Shown here: positions 11,188-21,253 of the stretch, piece by piece
Numbering within the stretch: position 1 is the first letter of the stretch
Layout of the letters: each line of letters begins with the position of its first letter
Assembly: GCA_003013855.2 (NCBI GenBank)
Contig: ML058342.1
Coordinates: 1,177,120-1,241,119, forward strand
Reading direction: 5' to 3'
Source of the DNA: Liriodendron chinense
Taxonomy: Eukaryota > Streptophyta > Magnoliopsida > Magnoliales > Magnoliaceae
Length of the DNA stretch: 64,000 nt
The notes under the pieces: model-generated
Seen by the model: only the letters and a program-made list of their open reading frames with translations
Databases searched by the model: none
What the model was told of the DNA's origin: nothing
Position numbers and translations under genes: made by a program

Positions 11188-11210
11188 GGGCGGCCCAGAG
11201 CGGGCCGCCC
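11188..11210. repeat. GC-rich hairpin shared with the Tat LTR
   Basis: GGGCGGCCC, a 5-nt loop, then GGGCCGCCC form a perfect 9-bp stem. About 30 bp here (from 'cgtacgggcggccca') nearly match the minus strand of the LTR at 2941-2970, where the hairpin lies just upstream of the TATA box. Confidence 0.7.
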
Positions 11211-11548
11211 AAGGCTCGCCTCTTGAGCGGCCTGGGCTGGCTAGGGTTCGGACATTCTCTGCTGTCCCCTGCTCTTGTCCCCACATTCTCTGTACTGGAT
11301 CATTATATTCCAGCCATGAATCTTCTTTTCTCCTTGTCTTTTCTCTTCATTTTGTCCTCATCTTGCTTTGTCCTTTCTTGGGCAGCCATTGATGATGGCT
11401 TGGGGGTCCTTGTGGGAGAGATTGGTGGGTCCCATATTTCAGCAATTGATGAAGGCTTTAAAGATGGTGATGTGCCTTTGATTGATGGTGGAGATGGAGC
11501 ATTGAATGGGGGTATTGATGATGAATTAGGGGTGGTTGTTGGAGAACT

Positions 11549-13930
11549 TTGAATGGCTCTATTAATGGTGGAATAGCTGTAATTCCAGATTTGGATAGGC
11601 CTTTGATTGTGGGAGAAATGGGTGGCATGGATGAGATGGGAGGATGTGACATAGGTGAGGCTATGCATCCCTTGAACGTGGGCCACATGGATGATGTGTT
11701 TGATGGAGGTGATTGGACCATGATGGACATAGATGGGCTGATCTCATGCTTGGATGGGATGGATGGTTCAGATGATACCTTTGACGGTTTGGATGCTCTT
11801 GATGAGTGCCGAGATGTGCGGCATACTTGTTTGAGTGGGCTTGATGTGATCATAGATGATGTCCCCTTGATGATGGATGGAGTGGATGCCTCGATGATCC
11901 CTTTGATCGGCCAGGATGATGATTGGATTCATGATTTCCTGTTGGAGAGGGCTGCAGGTCTAGATCTGACCGTTGATTCTTCGATCGGGGTTGCCGGGAC
12001 CCTTTTTGATGGTTCAGATGCATTTTTCGACGGTCAGATTAGCCAGGATGTCACGATGTGTGGTGTGATCTTCGCTGGTAGCTCTTTTGATGGGGAGTAT
12101 CGTCCTTCTCCTGATCGTCAGTCTTTTGCGCACTCTGGTCATGAGGTGGGCGAGTCTTCCCATGCGACTGAGATTATGACAGCTTCGGATAGTGATGCGA
12201 CTATATCAGACATAGTCGTTACTGAGGGTAGGTCAGGGGCTGTCGAGTCTGCAGAGGTTCCAGCTTTTCCTTCTCCTTCGCCCGTTGACCTTCCGATCCT
12301 CGATGAGTCATCATTGATTTCTGGGCCTTTTGTTCTGGAGGGGGTACCAGTGAGGACTTGTCAGCTGCTCCCTCGTCCTTCTTGCTCGCCACGACTGCTT
12401 GCTTGGCTTGACAGCTTGTCAGCTTATGAGATTCGGGATTTGGAGTCCTATGGCTTCGGCAGTCTGATCCATATGGCTAGAGTTGACATTGATTGGAGGA
12501 TGCTCGGAGCTGCCTTGATTGACTAGGTCCCTTCGTTGAACTTGTTCGCGTTCAACGATATGGAGATGGGACCCTCTTTGGAGGAGCTTGCATGCTTGAC
12601 AGGCCTGCCTTGGGATTATACTTAGTATTTCTCACCGAAGACATCGCCGAAGACTGCTACACCGCAGAACTGGTTCGGGATCCCCTATCTTGTTTGGCCT
12701 GCAGCTGCCGGCCAGGATGCTGTAGTGTTCTCTTTGGACTTGCTGTATGATCTTTTTTCGGGTCTTCGGAGTGTGGCCGATTCTACCTTTGCTCGGAACG
12801 CATTGATGTTCTGCTTGATAGCTGAGGTGCTGTTCTCGGGATGGCGCTGATCCCAGACTCCTCTGCTTTTTGAGGTGATGAGCCGAGCTATCCGACGGCA
12901 GGGGATCATTTCTCTCATCTTGGCCGAGCTGTTTAATGGGCTGACCGACTGCGCCCTGGGCCGTACTCGTGTCCTTCGTGGCTGTTGTGCCTTTCTTCAG
13001 GAATCTTTTCCACCTTTTTTCTTCTTGCTTTGTTAGGAATTGCTTTGCTCTAGCTGAACTTCTTTTCCTTTCTATGATCAGGTCTGGCTGTGTGAGCGTC
13101 TTTCTTTGACTGTTCCTGTACCCCTTCCTAGCATTCCTAGCTCTGACATCATGCGTTATATCATGGAGTTCCCTCCTCATACAGCTAGGATGAGCGAGCC
13201 CTTGTATCGCAGGATGTTCGCTGATCTGCGTGACTGGAACGTTCGTTGGGAGTCATCTTGGCTTTCACTTCCTCCAATGCTTTGTGATGCACACCGCCTT
13301 CCTCTGATGTTGGTAGGCTTTCGATCTTACTTTTCTTACCATCCCATTCGGTTCCTGCGGCAGTTTGGGTACGAGCAAGATGTTCCTCTTTTCGCTTTCA
13401 CGGGTATCGGACGTCGAGCACTTCCTCCTAGATCCTCTGACTTTAGGACCCGGGTTAATTGTTCTTGGGCGAGCTACTTGACTGCTGATTTGCTGGGTTT
13501 TGAGCTGCGGACTTTTCCGATGGCGACCGCCCCATATCAGTACTGGGTTGCTGAGCAGTCTTTGTATCGACGTATCCCCTGCTGGCACCAGACTGCTGAT
13601 GAGGATGAGCAGCATATCCTTGGAGATGCTGGCTCTTCATCTGGTTCATATGAACCCTTTGAGGAGCGCCCGTTTATCGATCCTGGCTGCCTTTTGGCTA
13701 CTCATGGCAATTTGCTGTCTGAGATCTCTGCACTTCGGTATCATTGTGAGATGATGTCGAGGAGATTGGCTGCCGATCAGAAGTTGTCTGACGAGGAGAC
13801 AGCGATCCGTACCCTTGAGCGCGATGAGGCGCATTACTTGCGTATGGAGGTGAGCAGGTTGAGAGCGAGGCTATCCTTTTATGAGTCAGAGGACTTACCT
13901 AATGTGGCCGAGGAGGAGGGTGGAGATTGA
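11549..13930 (+). pseudogene. DUF7745-type (PMD-related) cargo gene, broken
   Basis: One frame runs from an Asp/Gly-rich repetitive N-terminal part (11549-12200) into a domain I recognise as DUF7745-like: WLDSLSAYEIRDLESYGFGS, then a FNDMEMGPSLEELACLTGLP strand, a GIPYLVWP segment and AELFNGLTDC. After an intron ending 'tatgatcAG' at 13081 an exon opens with VWLCERL and continues to 13930. It ends in a charged heptad-like coiled coil (about 13720-13880) and a Glu-rich tail. Three in-frame stops break the first part: TAG at 12524, TAG at 12623 and TGA at 12848; the first falls where relatives carry a conserved FWD-type motif. The intron donor is unclear. The N-terminal start is uncertain; the Asp-rich part may not belong to the same protein. 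Confidence 0.7.
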
Positions 13931-14380
13931 TTGTGTTGGCCACCTGCACATTCCTTTTTTGCATATATGTTTGATGATGATGCATTTTTTTGTATTTTTT
14001 TTGAAAAAGATGACATGATATGTGTAAAGGAAATATGATGTATTTAATTGAAAAAGAAAACTGTTTGAAAATCTACTGTGCCATGAGTTGTCTGGTGAGT
14101 GAGTGTCTGGATTTTTATGTCGGGATATAGGAATCAGAACTGGGGCTCGGCCAATGCTTTGACCGATGTCTCGAGATTAACTTGCGTGATCCTTTGGTTC
14201 CTTAGAGGTGTAGGCAATGGAAACTATTGCCTCTTGAGATTGTCAGAATTTGCAGAGCTCTTCGTTCCTGACTGCACTTCTTCTTGTTCTTGAACTGTAA
14301 CTGCTTGAACCGATCTGGACCGTCTGATTTCTTGGTACCTGCACTTTTCATTTTTTTTCTTTTTTCATTCGAGCCATTTT
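13931..14380. other. Spacer between cargo gene and integrase side
   Basis: AT-rich DNA with T/A runs (13970-14060), then about 250 bp with no recognisable protein on either strand. It is where the plus-strand cargo transcript and the minus-strand gag-pol transcript would converge. Confidence 0.4.
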
Positions 14381-14600
14381 TGCCTGTAGTGCTCTTTCGA
14401 ATTTTCACCACAGCCGGCCTTTTCCCGTCATTTTTGCCTATGGCGCCCTTTCGGGTTTTCACCACGTCCCGGGTATTTGATCTTGCCTGCCCCTTGGCAG
14501 CTATGCTGTTTTTACCCTTGGCGCCCTTTTGGGTTTTCACCAAGTCCGCTGTATGCCCACTGTTTTTACTTGGAGCGCCCTTCCGGGTTTTTACTCCGCC
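14381..14600. repeat. Repeated GCGCCCTTTCGGGTTTTCAC motif, four copies
   Basis: Copies at 14389, 14443, 14521 and 14575 (spacings 54, 78 and 54). On the element's coding strand each reads 'gtgaaaacccgaaagggcgc'. I recall similar GAAAACCCG-AAGGGCGCC text downstream of integrase in other plant Tat elements, so it may be a conserved non-coding family motif. Confidence 0.7.
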
Positions 14601-15037
14601 CTCTTTGTTTAGGCACACATTTTTTTTTGCTTTTTTTTTTCTTTTTTCTGGATCTTTGGATAACTGCGGCGACTAGAGGTCGGGAATCCGTTGTTGCCGG
14701 CCGACGGCAGTCTTTCAGCCCTTATCCTAAGTTACGATGATAGAGCTGTTGGTCTTTGCTAAAGACCCTTCTGAGATGAATGGATGGATGTCTGTGTTTC
14801 TTCTTGGACTGATTTTTTTCTTGGGTGCCTTGCTTTGGCTTCCCTTTTTCTTTCTCTTTTCTTCTTTTTTTTTTCTTTTTCTTTTGTATTATTTTTCTCT
14901 CTTTTTTTTTGTCTGTTCCTTTTGAATCCCTTTACTTGAAACACTTATTGGTGGACGGGAATGATTTCTCAGAGGTCTTAGCTTTGACCTCTTGACTTCA
15001 GCTCTATTAAAGTGACTCTTGATAAGGTCAGGATAAC
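14601..15037. other. Pyrimidine-rich non-coding stretch after integrase
   Basis: Long T/C runs at 14610-14660 and 14800-14930. No convincing coding on either strand. Confidence 0.4.
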
Positions 15038-16330
15038 TTACCCGTGAAAGATCTTCACGTTGTCGGCGTTGGTTGGCTCAGGAAGATCCACCCCTCTCAT
15101 GTTGGTGAGTCTGAGGGCGCCTCTGGGAAGTACTTCTCTGATGATCAGTGGCCCGTCCCACGAGGGTCTGAACTTTCCTCTGGGATCCAGAAGGTGTGGT
15201 GGTAGAATCTTCTTCATGACCATGTCGCCTACCTTGAAACTTCTTTTTCGGACTCTCTTGTTGTAAGCCCGAGCGATCCTTTTCTAATAGCACTGTGAAT
15301 GACTTAGCGCGTGCATGCGCTTTTCATCTGCTAGCTGCAACTGATCGAATCTGGCCCATTGCCATTCTCCTTCTTTAATTCCGCTTTCTAGTAACACCCG
15401 TAATGATAGTATTTCCACCTCGACTGGTAGGACTGCTTGCATTCCGTAGGTAAGTTCGAAAGGAGTAACGCCCGTAGCAGACCGTATAGACGTTCGATAG
15501 GCCCAAAGTGCATATGGGAGCATATCTGACCAATCTCGATAGGTCACGACCATCTTCTCGAGTATCCTGACGATTGTCTTGTTTGCGGCTTCTACCCCAC
15601 CATTCATCTGGGGACGGTAGGGGCTTGATCGATGACGTTGAGTCTTGAATTTGCTGAGGAAGTCGTCCATCTTTTTGTTGACGAACGGGGTCCCATTATC
15701 TGTGATGATAACATTGGGGATTCCATACCAGCATATGATGTTGTTCTTCATGAATTTGATCACCTGAGATGCTGTAATTGTGGTGTAGGAGGCTGCCTCT
15801 ACCCACTTGGTGAAGTAGTTGACTGCCACAAGTATGTACTCATGACCATTTGATGCTTTGGGACTGATCTTGCCGATGATGTCGAGTCCCCACATGGAGA
15901 AGGGCCAGGGGGTGGTCAGGTTGTATCATTCTGATGAGGGGGCATGGATTTGATTCGTATGCTCCTGACACTTGAAGCATTTTCTGACGTGCTGGCAACA
16001 GTCTGTCTCCATGGTGAGCCAATAGTGACCAAGTCGTAGAATCTTCTTTGCCATCATGTGCCCGTTCATGTGTGGGCCACAAATTCCTTCATGTATTTCT
16101 TCCATGATCTTTCAGCTTCTGTTTCATCGACGCATCGAAGGAGGATGTGATTATAGGATTGCTTGTAAAGAATCTAGCCACTGATGGTGAACTGGCCGAC
16201 TAAACGCTGAATGGTTCGGCGATCTGTTGCTGTTGCTGACTCCGGATACTCATGGGTTTCGAGATATTGCTTGATGTCGGCATACCAGGGTTTGTCAGGG
16301 ACAGCTTCGGCTTCTTCTATTTGCAGGCAA
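15038..16330 (-). pseudogene. pol: Tat integrase (zinc-binding, catalytic core, C-terminal)
   Basis: Read leftward. First is the linker PWYADIKQYLETHEYP (about 16290-16240). Next the HHCC zinc-binding region at 16070-15930 (HMNGH...CCQHV...CFKC). The catalytic core (15895-15284) opens WGLDIIG, has ITDNGTP as second Asp and a VEAANK segment as Glu of the D,D,E triad, followed by LPYALWAYRTS and MQAVLPVEVE. After a short gap the C-terminal part (15223-15038) shows ILPPHLLDPRGKF and DGPLIIREVL, typical of Tat elements. It would insert the cDNA into the chromosome. Several stops lie in the N-terminal half and one frame change precedes the C-terminal part, so this copy is inactive as read. Confidence 0.88.
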
Positions 16331-16365
16331 AAAGCAGGTTCATCTTGAACTTCGGCTTTGAGCTC

Positions 16366-18504
16366 TCATTCTGAAGCTCCTTTCGGGATCTCGAGCATTG
16401 ATGCAAGTGTGGCGAGAGCATCTGCAAACTGGTTCTTGGCTCTGGGCATGTATGAGAAGGTGATTTCTTTGAATTCTTCGATCAGATTTTCAAGATACAC
16501 ATGATATGGTATCAACTTCTCGTCCTTGGTTTTCCATTCGCCATTGGTCTGATTGATGATAAGCTGTGAGTCTCCAAATACTCGTAGCTTCTTGACGCCC
16601 AAGATCATGGCTTCCCTTAGGCCAGCGATGCATGCTTCATACTCTGCCATGTTGTTGGTGCACTCGAATGCTATGCGCCTTGAGATGGGAATAGGGACAT
16701 CATCTGGAGAGTAGAGGATCGCTCCAATACCACTCCCTTTAGAATTTGCTGCGCCGTCGAAGAATAACGTCCATTCATCTTTCTTCTTCTTTTCATCCCC
16801 TTCAATAAGCAAGGGATCTTCATCAGGGAAGAACGTCTTGAGCGGTTGATAATCCAGGAGGGAGTGGGCCGCAAGATGATCGGCGAGGGCCCGTCCCTTG
16901 ATTGCCTTCTGAGTGACATAGGTGATGTCGAACTCAGACAGGAGTAGCTGCCATTTAGCTATCCTTCCAGTGAGTGCTGGTTTCTCGAACAGGTACTTGA
17001 GCGGATCCATGTGAGCGAGGAGGAGAATAGGGAATGCAATCATGTATTGATGGAGTCGCTGAGTTGCCCAGACTAGGGCGAGGCAGGTCTTCTTGATCGG
17101 GGAATACCTGGTCTCGTAGTCAGTGAACTTTCAGCTCAAATAGTATATTGCTTGTTCCTTCTTCCCGGTCTCGTCGTGCTGGCCGAGGACACAGCCGATG
17201 GCTTCTGCTGCTACCGAGATGTATAACAATAGTGGACGTCCAGGAGTGGGCGGCACTAGGACTGGAGGATTCATGAGATATTTCTTGATACGGTCGAAGG
17301 CGACTTGGCAATCATCATTCCATTCTTTTGGAACGTTCTTTCGAAGGAGCTTGAAAATGGGCTCATAAATAGGTGTGAGCAGTGCGATGAAGCGACTGAT
17401 GTATTGAATTCTGCCGAGGAAGCCACGAATTTCTTTCTCTGTTCTAGGAGGGGGCATCTCGATGATTGCTCTGGTTTTGGTCTCGTCGACCCTGATGCCA
17501 TCCTCGCTCACCATAAAGCCGAGGAGCTTACCTCCCATTGCACCGAAGACACATTTCTGAGGGTTGAGGCGGAGCTTGTACTTTTCTAATATGTTGAATA
17601 ACTTCTTCAGATCTTCAAAGTGTCCTTCAATTGTGCGAGATTTGACGATTATGTCGTCCACATATACTTCAAGCTCTTTGTTTATCATGTCATGGAATAA
17701 TGCTGTCATTGCTCGCTGATATGTTGCTCCTGCGTTCTTCAGACCTAACGGCATTACCCTGTAACAGAAGGTTCCCCAGGGAGTGATGAACGATGTCTTC
17801 TCACGATCTTCGACGGCCATCTTGATCTGATTGTAACCTGAGAACCCGTCCATGAATGAGAAGATCTTATATCCAGCAGTGTTGTCGACCAGAGTGTCGA
17901 TATGTGGCAAAGGGAAGTCATCTTTTGGACTGGCTTTGTTGAGATCTCGGAAGTCGATGCACATTCGAACCTTGCCATCCTTCTTTGGTACTGGTACGAT
18001 GTTGGCGAGCCATTCAGGGTAGTTGGAGACTACCAAGAATCTCGCATTATACTGCTTGATGACTTCATCTCGGACTTTCAGAGCCCATTCTGGCTTCATT
18101 CTTCGAAGTTTCTGTTTTACTGGCTTCATATCTGCCTTGGTTGGCAGATGGTGTACAACGAGCTCTTCATCGAGCCCCGCCATGTCTTCATATGAGAACG
18201 CGAAGTTGGACAACCTTGGAGCTAGGAACTCTATCATTTTTTGTTTCGTCTCAGGTGGCAACGATTTTCCAATGCGTACTTCCCTAGGGATCTCAGGTGT
18301 CCCCAAGTTTACTATCTCGAAATCATCGGCTACAACATTGGCTTTAGATTCGAACTTTTTGAGGAGATCCTCTAGTTCGAGAGCCGGATCATCATCTTCC
18401 TCATCCCGAGCTTCGTCCAGACCCATGAGCTCGAAGTCTAATTCGATGTCAAAATCATATGATTCGACTTCAAACTCATGCGCCTCTTTAGACGAACTTG
18501 GCAC
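16366..18504 (-). pseudogene. pol: Tat reverse transcriptase - RNase H - archaeal-type RNase H
   Basis: A single frame of about 712 codons, broken once by TGA at 17131-17133 (after IYYLS). RT: KKDGKVRMCIDFRDLNKA, a PLPHIDTLVD segment, FMDGFSGYNQI, and the catalytic YVDD at about residues 281-284 (17653-17664). The Ty3-type RNase H follows, but its active-site residues look eroded (LYISVAAEAIGCVLGQ). After ITYVTQKAIKGRALADHLA a second, archaeal-type RNase H begins WTLFFDGAANSKGSGIG, with NMAEYEACIAGL and VFGDSQLIINQ carrying its acidic residues. This RT-RH-aRH order identifies the Tat clade. An acidic N-terminal linker (DEARDEEDDDPALELEDLL) precedes RT. Confidence 0.93.
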
Positions 18505-18750
18505 ACTATTGAATGCAGGAAAAGAATTTTTTTTTGGTTTTTGAGATTTTTCTGAAATGGAATTCTAGATGTTTTTGGCTTTTGAAAAATTTTGATTTTT
18601 TTGGATTTTCAAAATTCATTGGACTTCGAACAAGTGGGCATTGCAGACCATGATTGAGCCCAACTTGTTCCAAAGTTTCGGTCGCTGCTTAAACAGGCAT
18701 TTTTTTTTGGAAGCCAGAGCCCTCAGATGGCTTTTTGGCTGATTCAAAAG

Positions 18751-20625
18751 TTAGGGGAACGGATGACCATTCAGGACCCCACATTTCCTCCCCTGAAGAG
18801 GTGGGGTTGATGATTCGGGCAAAGAATCACAGCCTGGCCCAATGACCATGATTTCTCGCTGGTCGGGTTCGAGATCTGAGCCGTACTCAGTCCCTCCCAG
18901 ATCACTTACCTCGCATGGCAGCTCGTTTGGTTCTACAGCTAGACATAAGTTTGGAATCTGAACATCGGACCAATCCAGGGCTGGCCATTTCCCTTTCATG
19001 GTCCAGTGGATGGGCTGCTTCTGCCCCTGGCTGATGATTGATGATGTTGATTCTGCGGAGATGGGCGAGTCGTGCCCCTTGTTGATTGATGCTGAGATGG
19101 GCAAGTTGAGCCCCTGACTGGCTGGAATTGAAGTGGGCAAGTTGTGCCCCTGGTTGATTAATGCTGAAGTGGGCAGGTTGTGCCCCTGGTTGGGAACATG
19201 TATCAGAGTAACCTGGTCTTGAAGCTGTTGTATTTGACTTCCTTCTTCGTCTTCATCATTTCCTTCTTCTTCTGAAGGCTTAGATGGTTTGAGAATCTGA
19301 TCCCATCGAATGGGGGACCATGTGGCCCAAACTAGGCTCATCGGGAGGCCTTTGTGTAGCGCAGTTGGTTGATTCCCTCCTGGATCTTTGCAAGGTTCTC
19401 CTGGCTTGACGAATTGGATGGGTGAGCATCGAAATCTCTTCCTTCTTTTGTTCATGAAGGTTGCCCTGTATCCGAGTTCCCATTTGCGTTGGTTATATAT
19501 CAGCGGTACCTTTCTAGACTTGAAATGATTCTTCATTCGGTATTTGAGACTCAGACGTTCTGCCGATGAAAAGACACGGTCCACCCTTATCGGTTCTAGA
19601 TTGGCGATAGAGTTCACAGTCTCGAATTCGAAATTATGAAACGGGATGTCTTCTTCAGAGTGCTGGATATCGATGACAGGGATGTCTGGTTCAGTGGCAG
19701 CAGCATTGGAAGGAATGATGTGCTCCTTCTCTGCATGGATAGAGATCACTTGATTTCTACAGATGTATTTCACTCGTTGATGCAGGGTCGACGGCACAGC
19801 TCCAACCTTGTGCAGCCAAGGCCGTCCGAGCAGCATGTTGAAAGAGGCTGATATATGTAGGATTTGGAATGTGATGGTAGAGATTTCTGGACCTGTCTGT
19901 ACCTCTATGTCGACTTCCCCTTCCACTGATCGGCGGGTGTTGTCGAATGCTCTGACACATATGGTGCTGGGGCGGAATGAAGAAGGACTGATTCCTAGAC
20001 GTTCCGCAGTCTTGAGTGGGTAGACGTTTAAGCTTGAGCCATTATCGATAAGGACCAGTGGGACACAGAGGTCTTTGTATCATAAGGCTATGTTGAGGGA
20101 TCGCCCATGATCTCGTCCTTCTGGTGGCAACTCATTATCGGTGAAGGTGATGGCGCGTGGAGCCAGGAGTTGTCCAATCATCAATGCTATCATCTCTGGT
20201 GCCGTATCGGAGGAGACATGAGCATCGCTCAAGGTTTTGGCAAACATTTCTCGGTGTATGCGAGATGTGCAGAGTAGCTCCCATACTGAGATTTGAGCAG
20301 GGATTGACTTGAGATGAGTGGCCACATCGTATGTGGCTTCATTTTTATTGCCGAGGCCTGAGTGAGCGCCTTTGGGATCTCCTCTGTTCTGATTATCTCT
20401 TCGGATGCAACGCCCATTGGGATTCATATTCCCTACTTCCGCACATTCTGGATAGTGCCATGGGACCTCTTTATAATTTTCCTCCCCTTTGCCTTCTAGG
20501 ACCACCTGTTCTTGCAATGGTGCTGGTGTGGGTACCAGATCTTCCTCGTATGGAGCTTTTGCCTTGAAGACTACATTGTTGCCTGTGCTGAAGGGGTAAT
20601 ATCGTGGCTTGTCTTCATAGACCAC
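18751..20625 (-). pseudogene. pro: Tat gag-pro junction and aspartic protease
   Basis: One frame from 20625 to 18751 with a single TGA at 20080. The first part holds VPWHYPECAEVG and, after a DVATHLKSIPAQISVWELL helix, a VGQLL/ITFTDNELPPEGRDH segment usual just before Tat proteases. The retropepsin starts after the stop: VLIDNGSSLNVYPLKTAE has the catalytic D-N-G-S motif (Asp at about 20044), and FNMLLGRPWLH is its C-terminal signature. It would cleave the polyprotein. The tail (19200-18900) has four near-repeats of 'NQGHNLPTS' and little homology I recognise. Confidence 0.85.
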
Positions 20626-21253
20626 ATAAGGTCGTGGTCTTGCCTCGATTGTTCCTAGAGCAGGAGGCTCCCATGGATGAATACTGGTCCTCTTGATATG
20701 GCAGGAGGTTTCTCTGTTCGCCCCAGCTGTCGTAGTGTGATTGACACGCCTCCGGGATTTGCCCCTTGCAATATGACTGGCTCGACTGGAGGAGCTCCTT
20801 CAAAACAATGGGTTCTTGCTGCTGATGAGTATAATCCCTCCATTGCGGATTGGATTGTTCTTGAACTGGAGTTGCCCCTTGCAAGATGACAGGTTCGTAT
20901 GTGGGCTCGATGTACGATTGTGCTCTTTCCAGAATGACTGGTTCCCAACATGAGGGGTCGTAAGATGGCCCTTGCACAACTGACACATCGTATGGAAGTG
21001 CTCTTTTGAGTATTACTGGCTCGGAGACTGAAGGAAGAAAGGGACTTGCCCCTTGCAAGACTGGAGGAGGATTTGTCGGCCCATAAGTGTAGGCATGAAT
21101 GGATTGGATGGGGGAGAAGAAGCGATCGAGGCGTTCTTCTTCTTCTATGCTGTTGACGGTGGGGCCTCGAGACGAACTGGGGTCCGTCTGATGCTGAGGC
21201 GGAGGATTCTGAAGGATGTTGGTGGAAGCTGCTGCAGGAGTTCCAGGGACCAA
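20615..21253 (-). pseudogene. Gag C-terminal linker with EPVIL repeats
   Basis: A Pro/Gln-rich stretch in a different frame from the protease region. Short repeats of the type EPVIL[KEQ][RG]A occur four to five times between 21060 and 20740. The upstream end (VILVPGTPAAAS) connects to the gag C-terminus. Function unknown; such linkers vary greatly among Tat elements. Confidence 0.6.

Noticed and set aside
12632..13180. 182-codon minus-strand frame
   Set aside because: It is the complement of the DUF7745-type exons and matches nothing.
14202..14618. Lys-rich minus-strand frame as a histone-like protein
   Set aside because: It is the translation of the repeated GAAAACCCGAAAGGGCGC DNA motif, with no domain and no start context.
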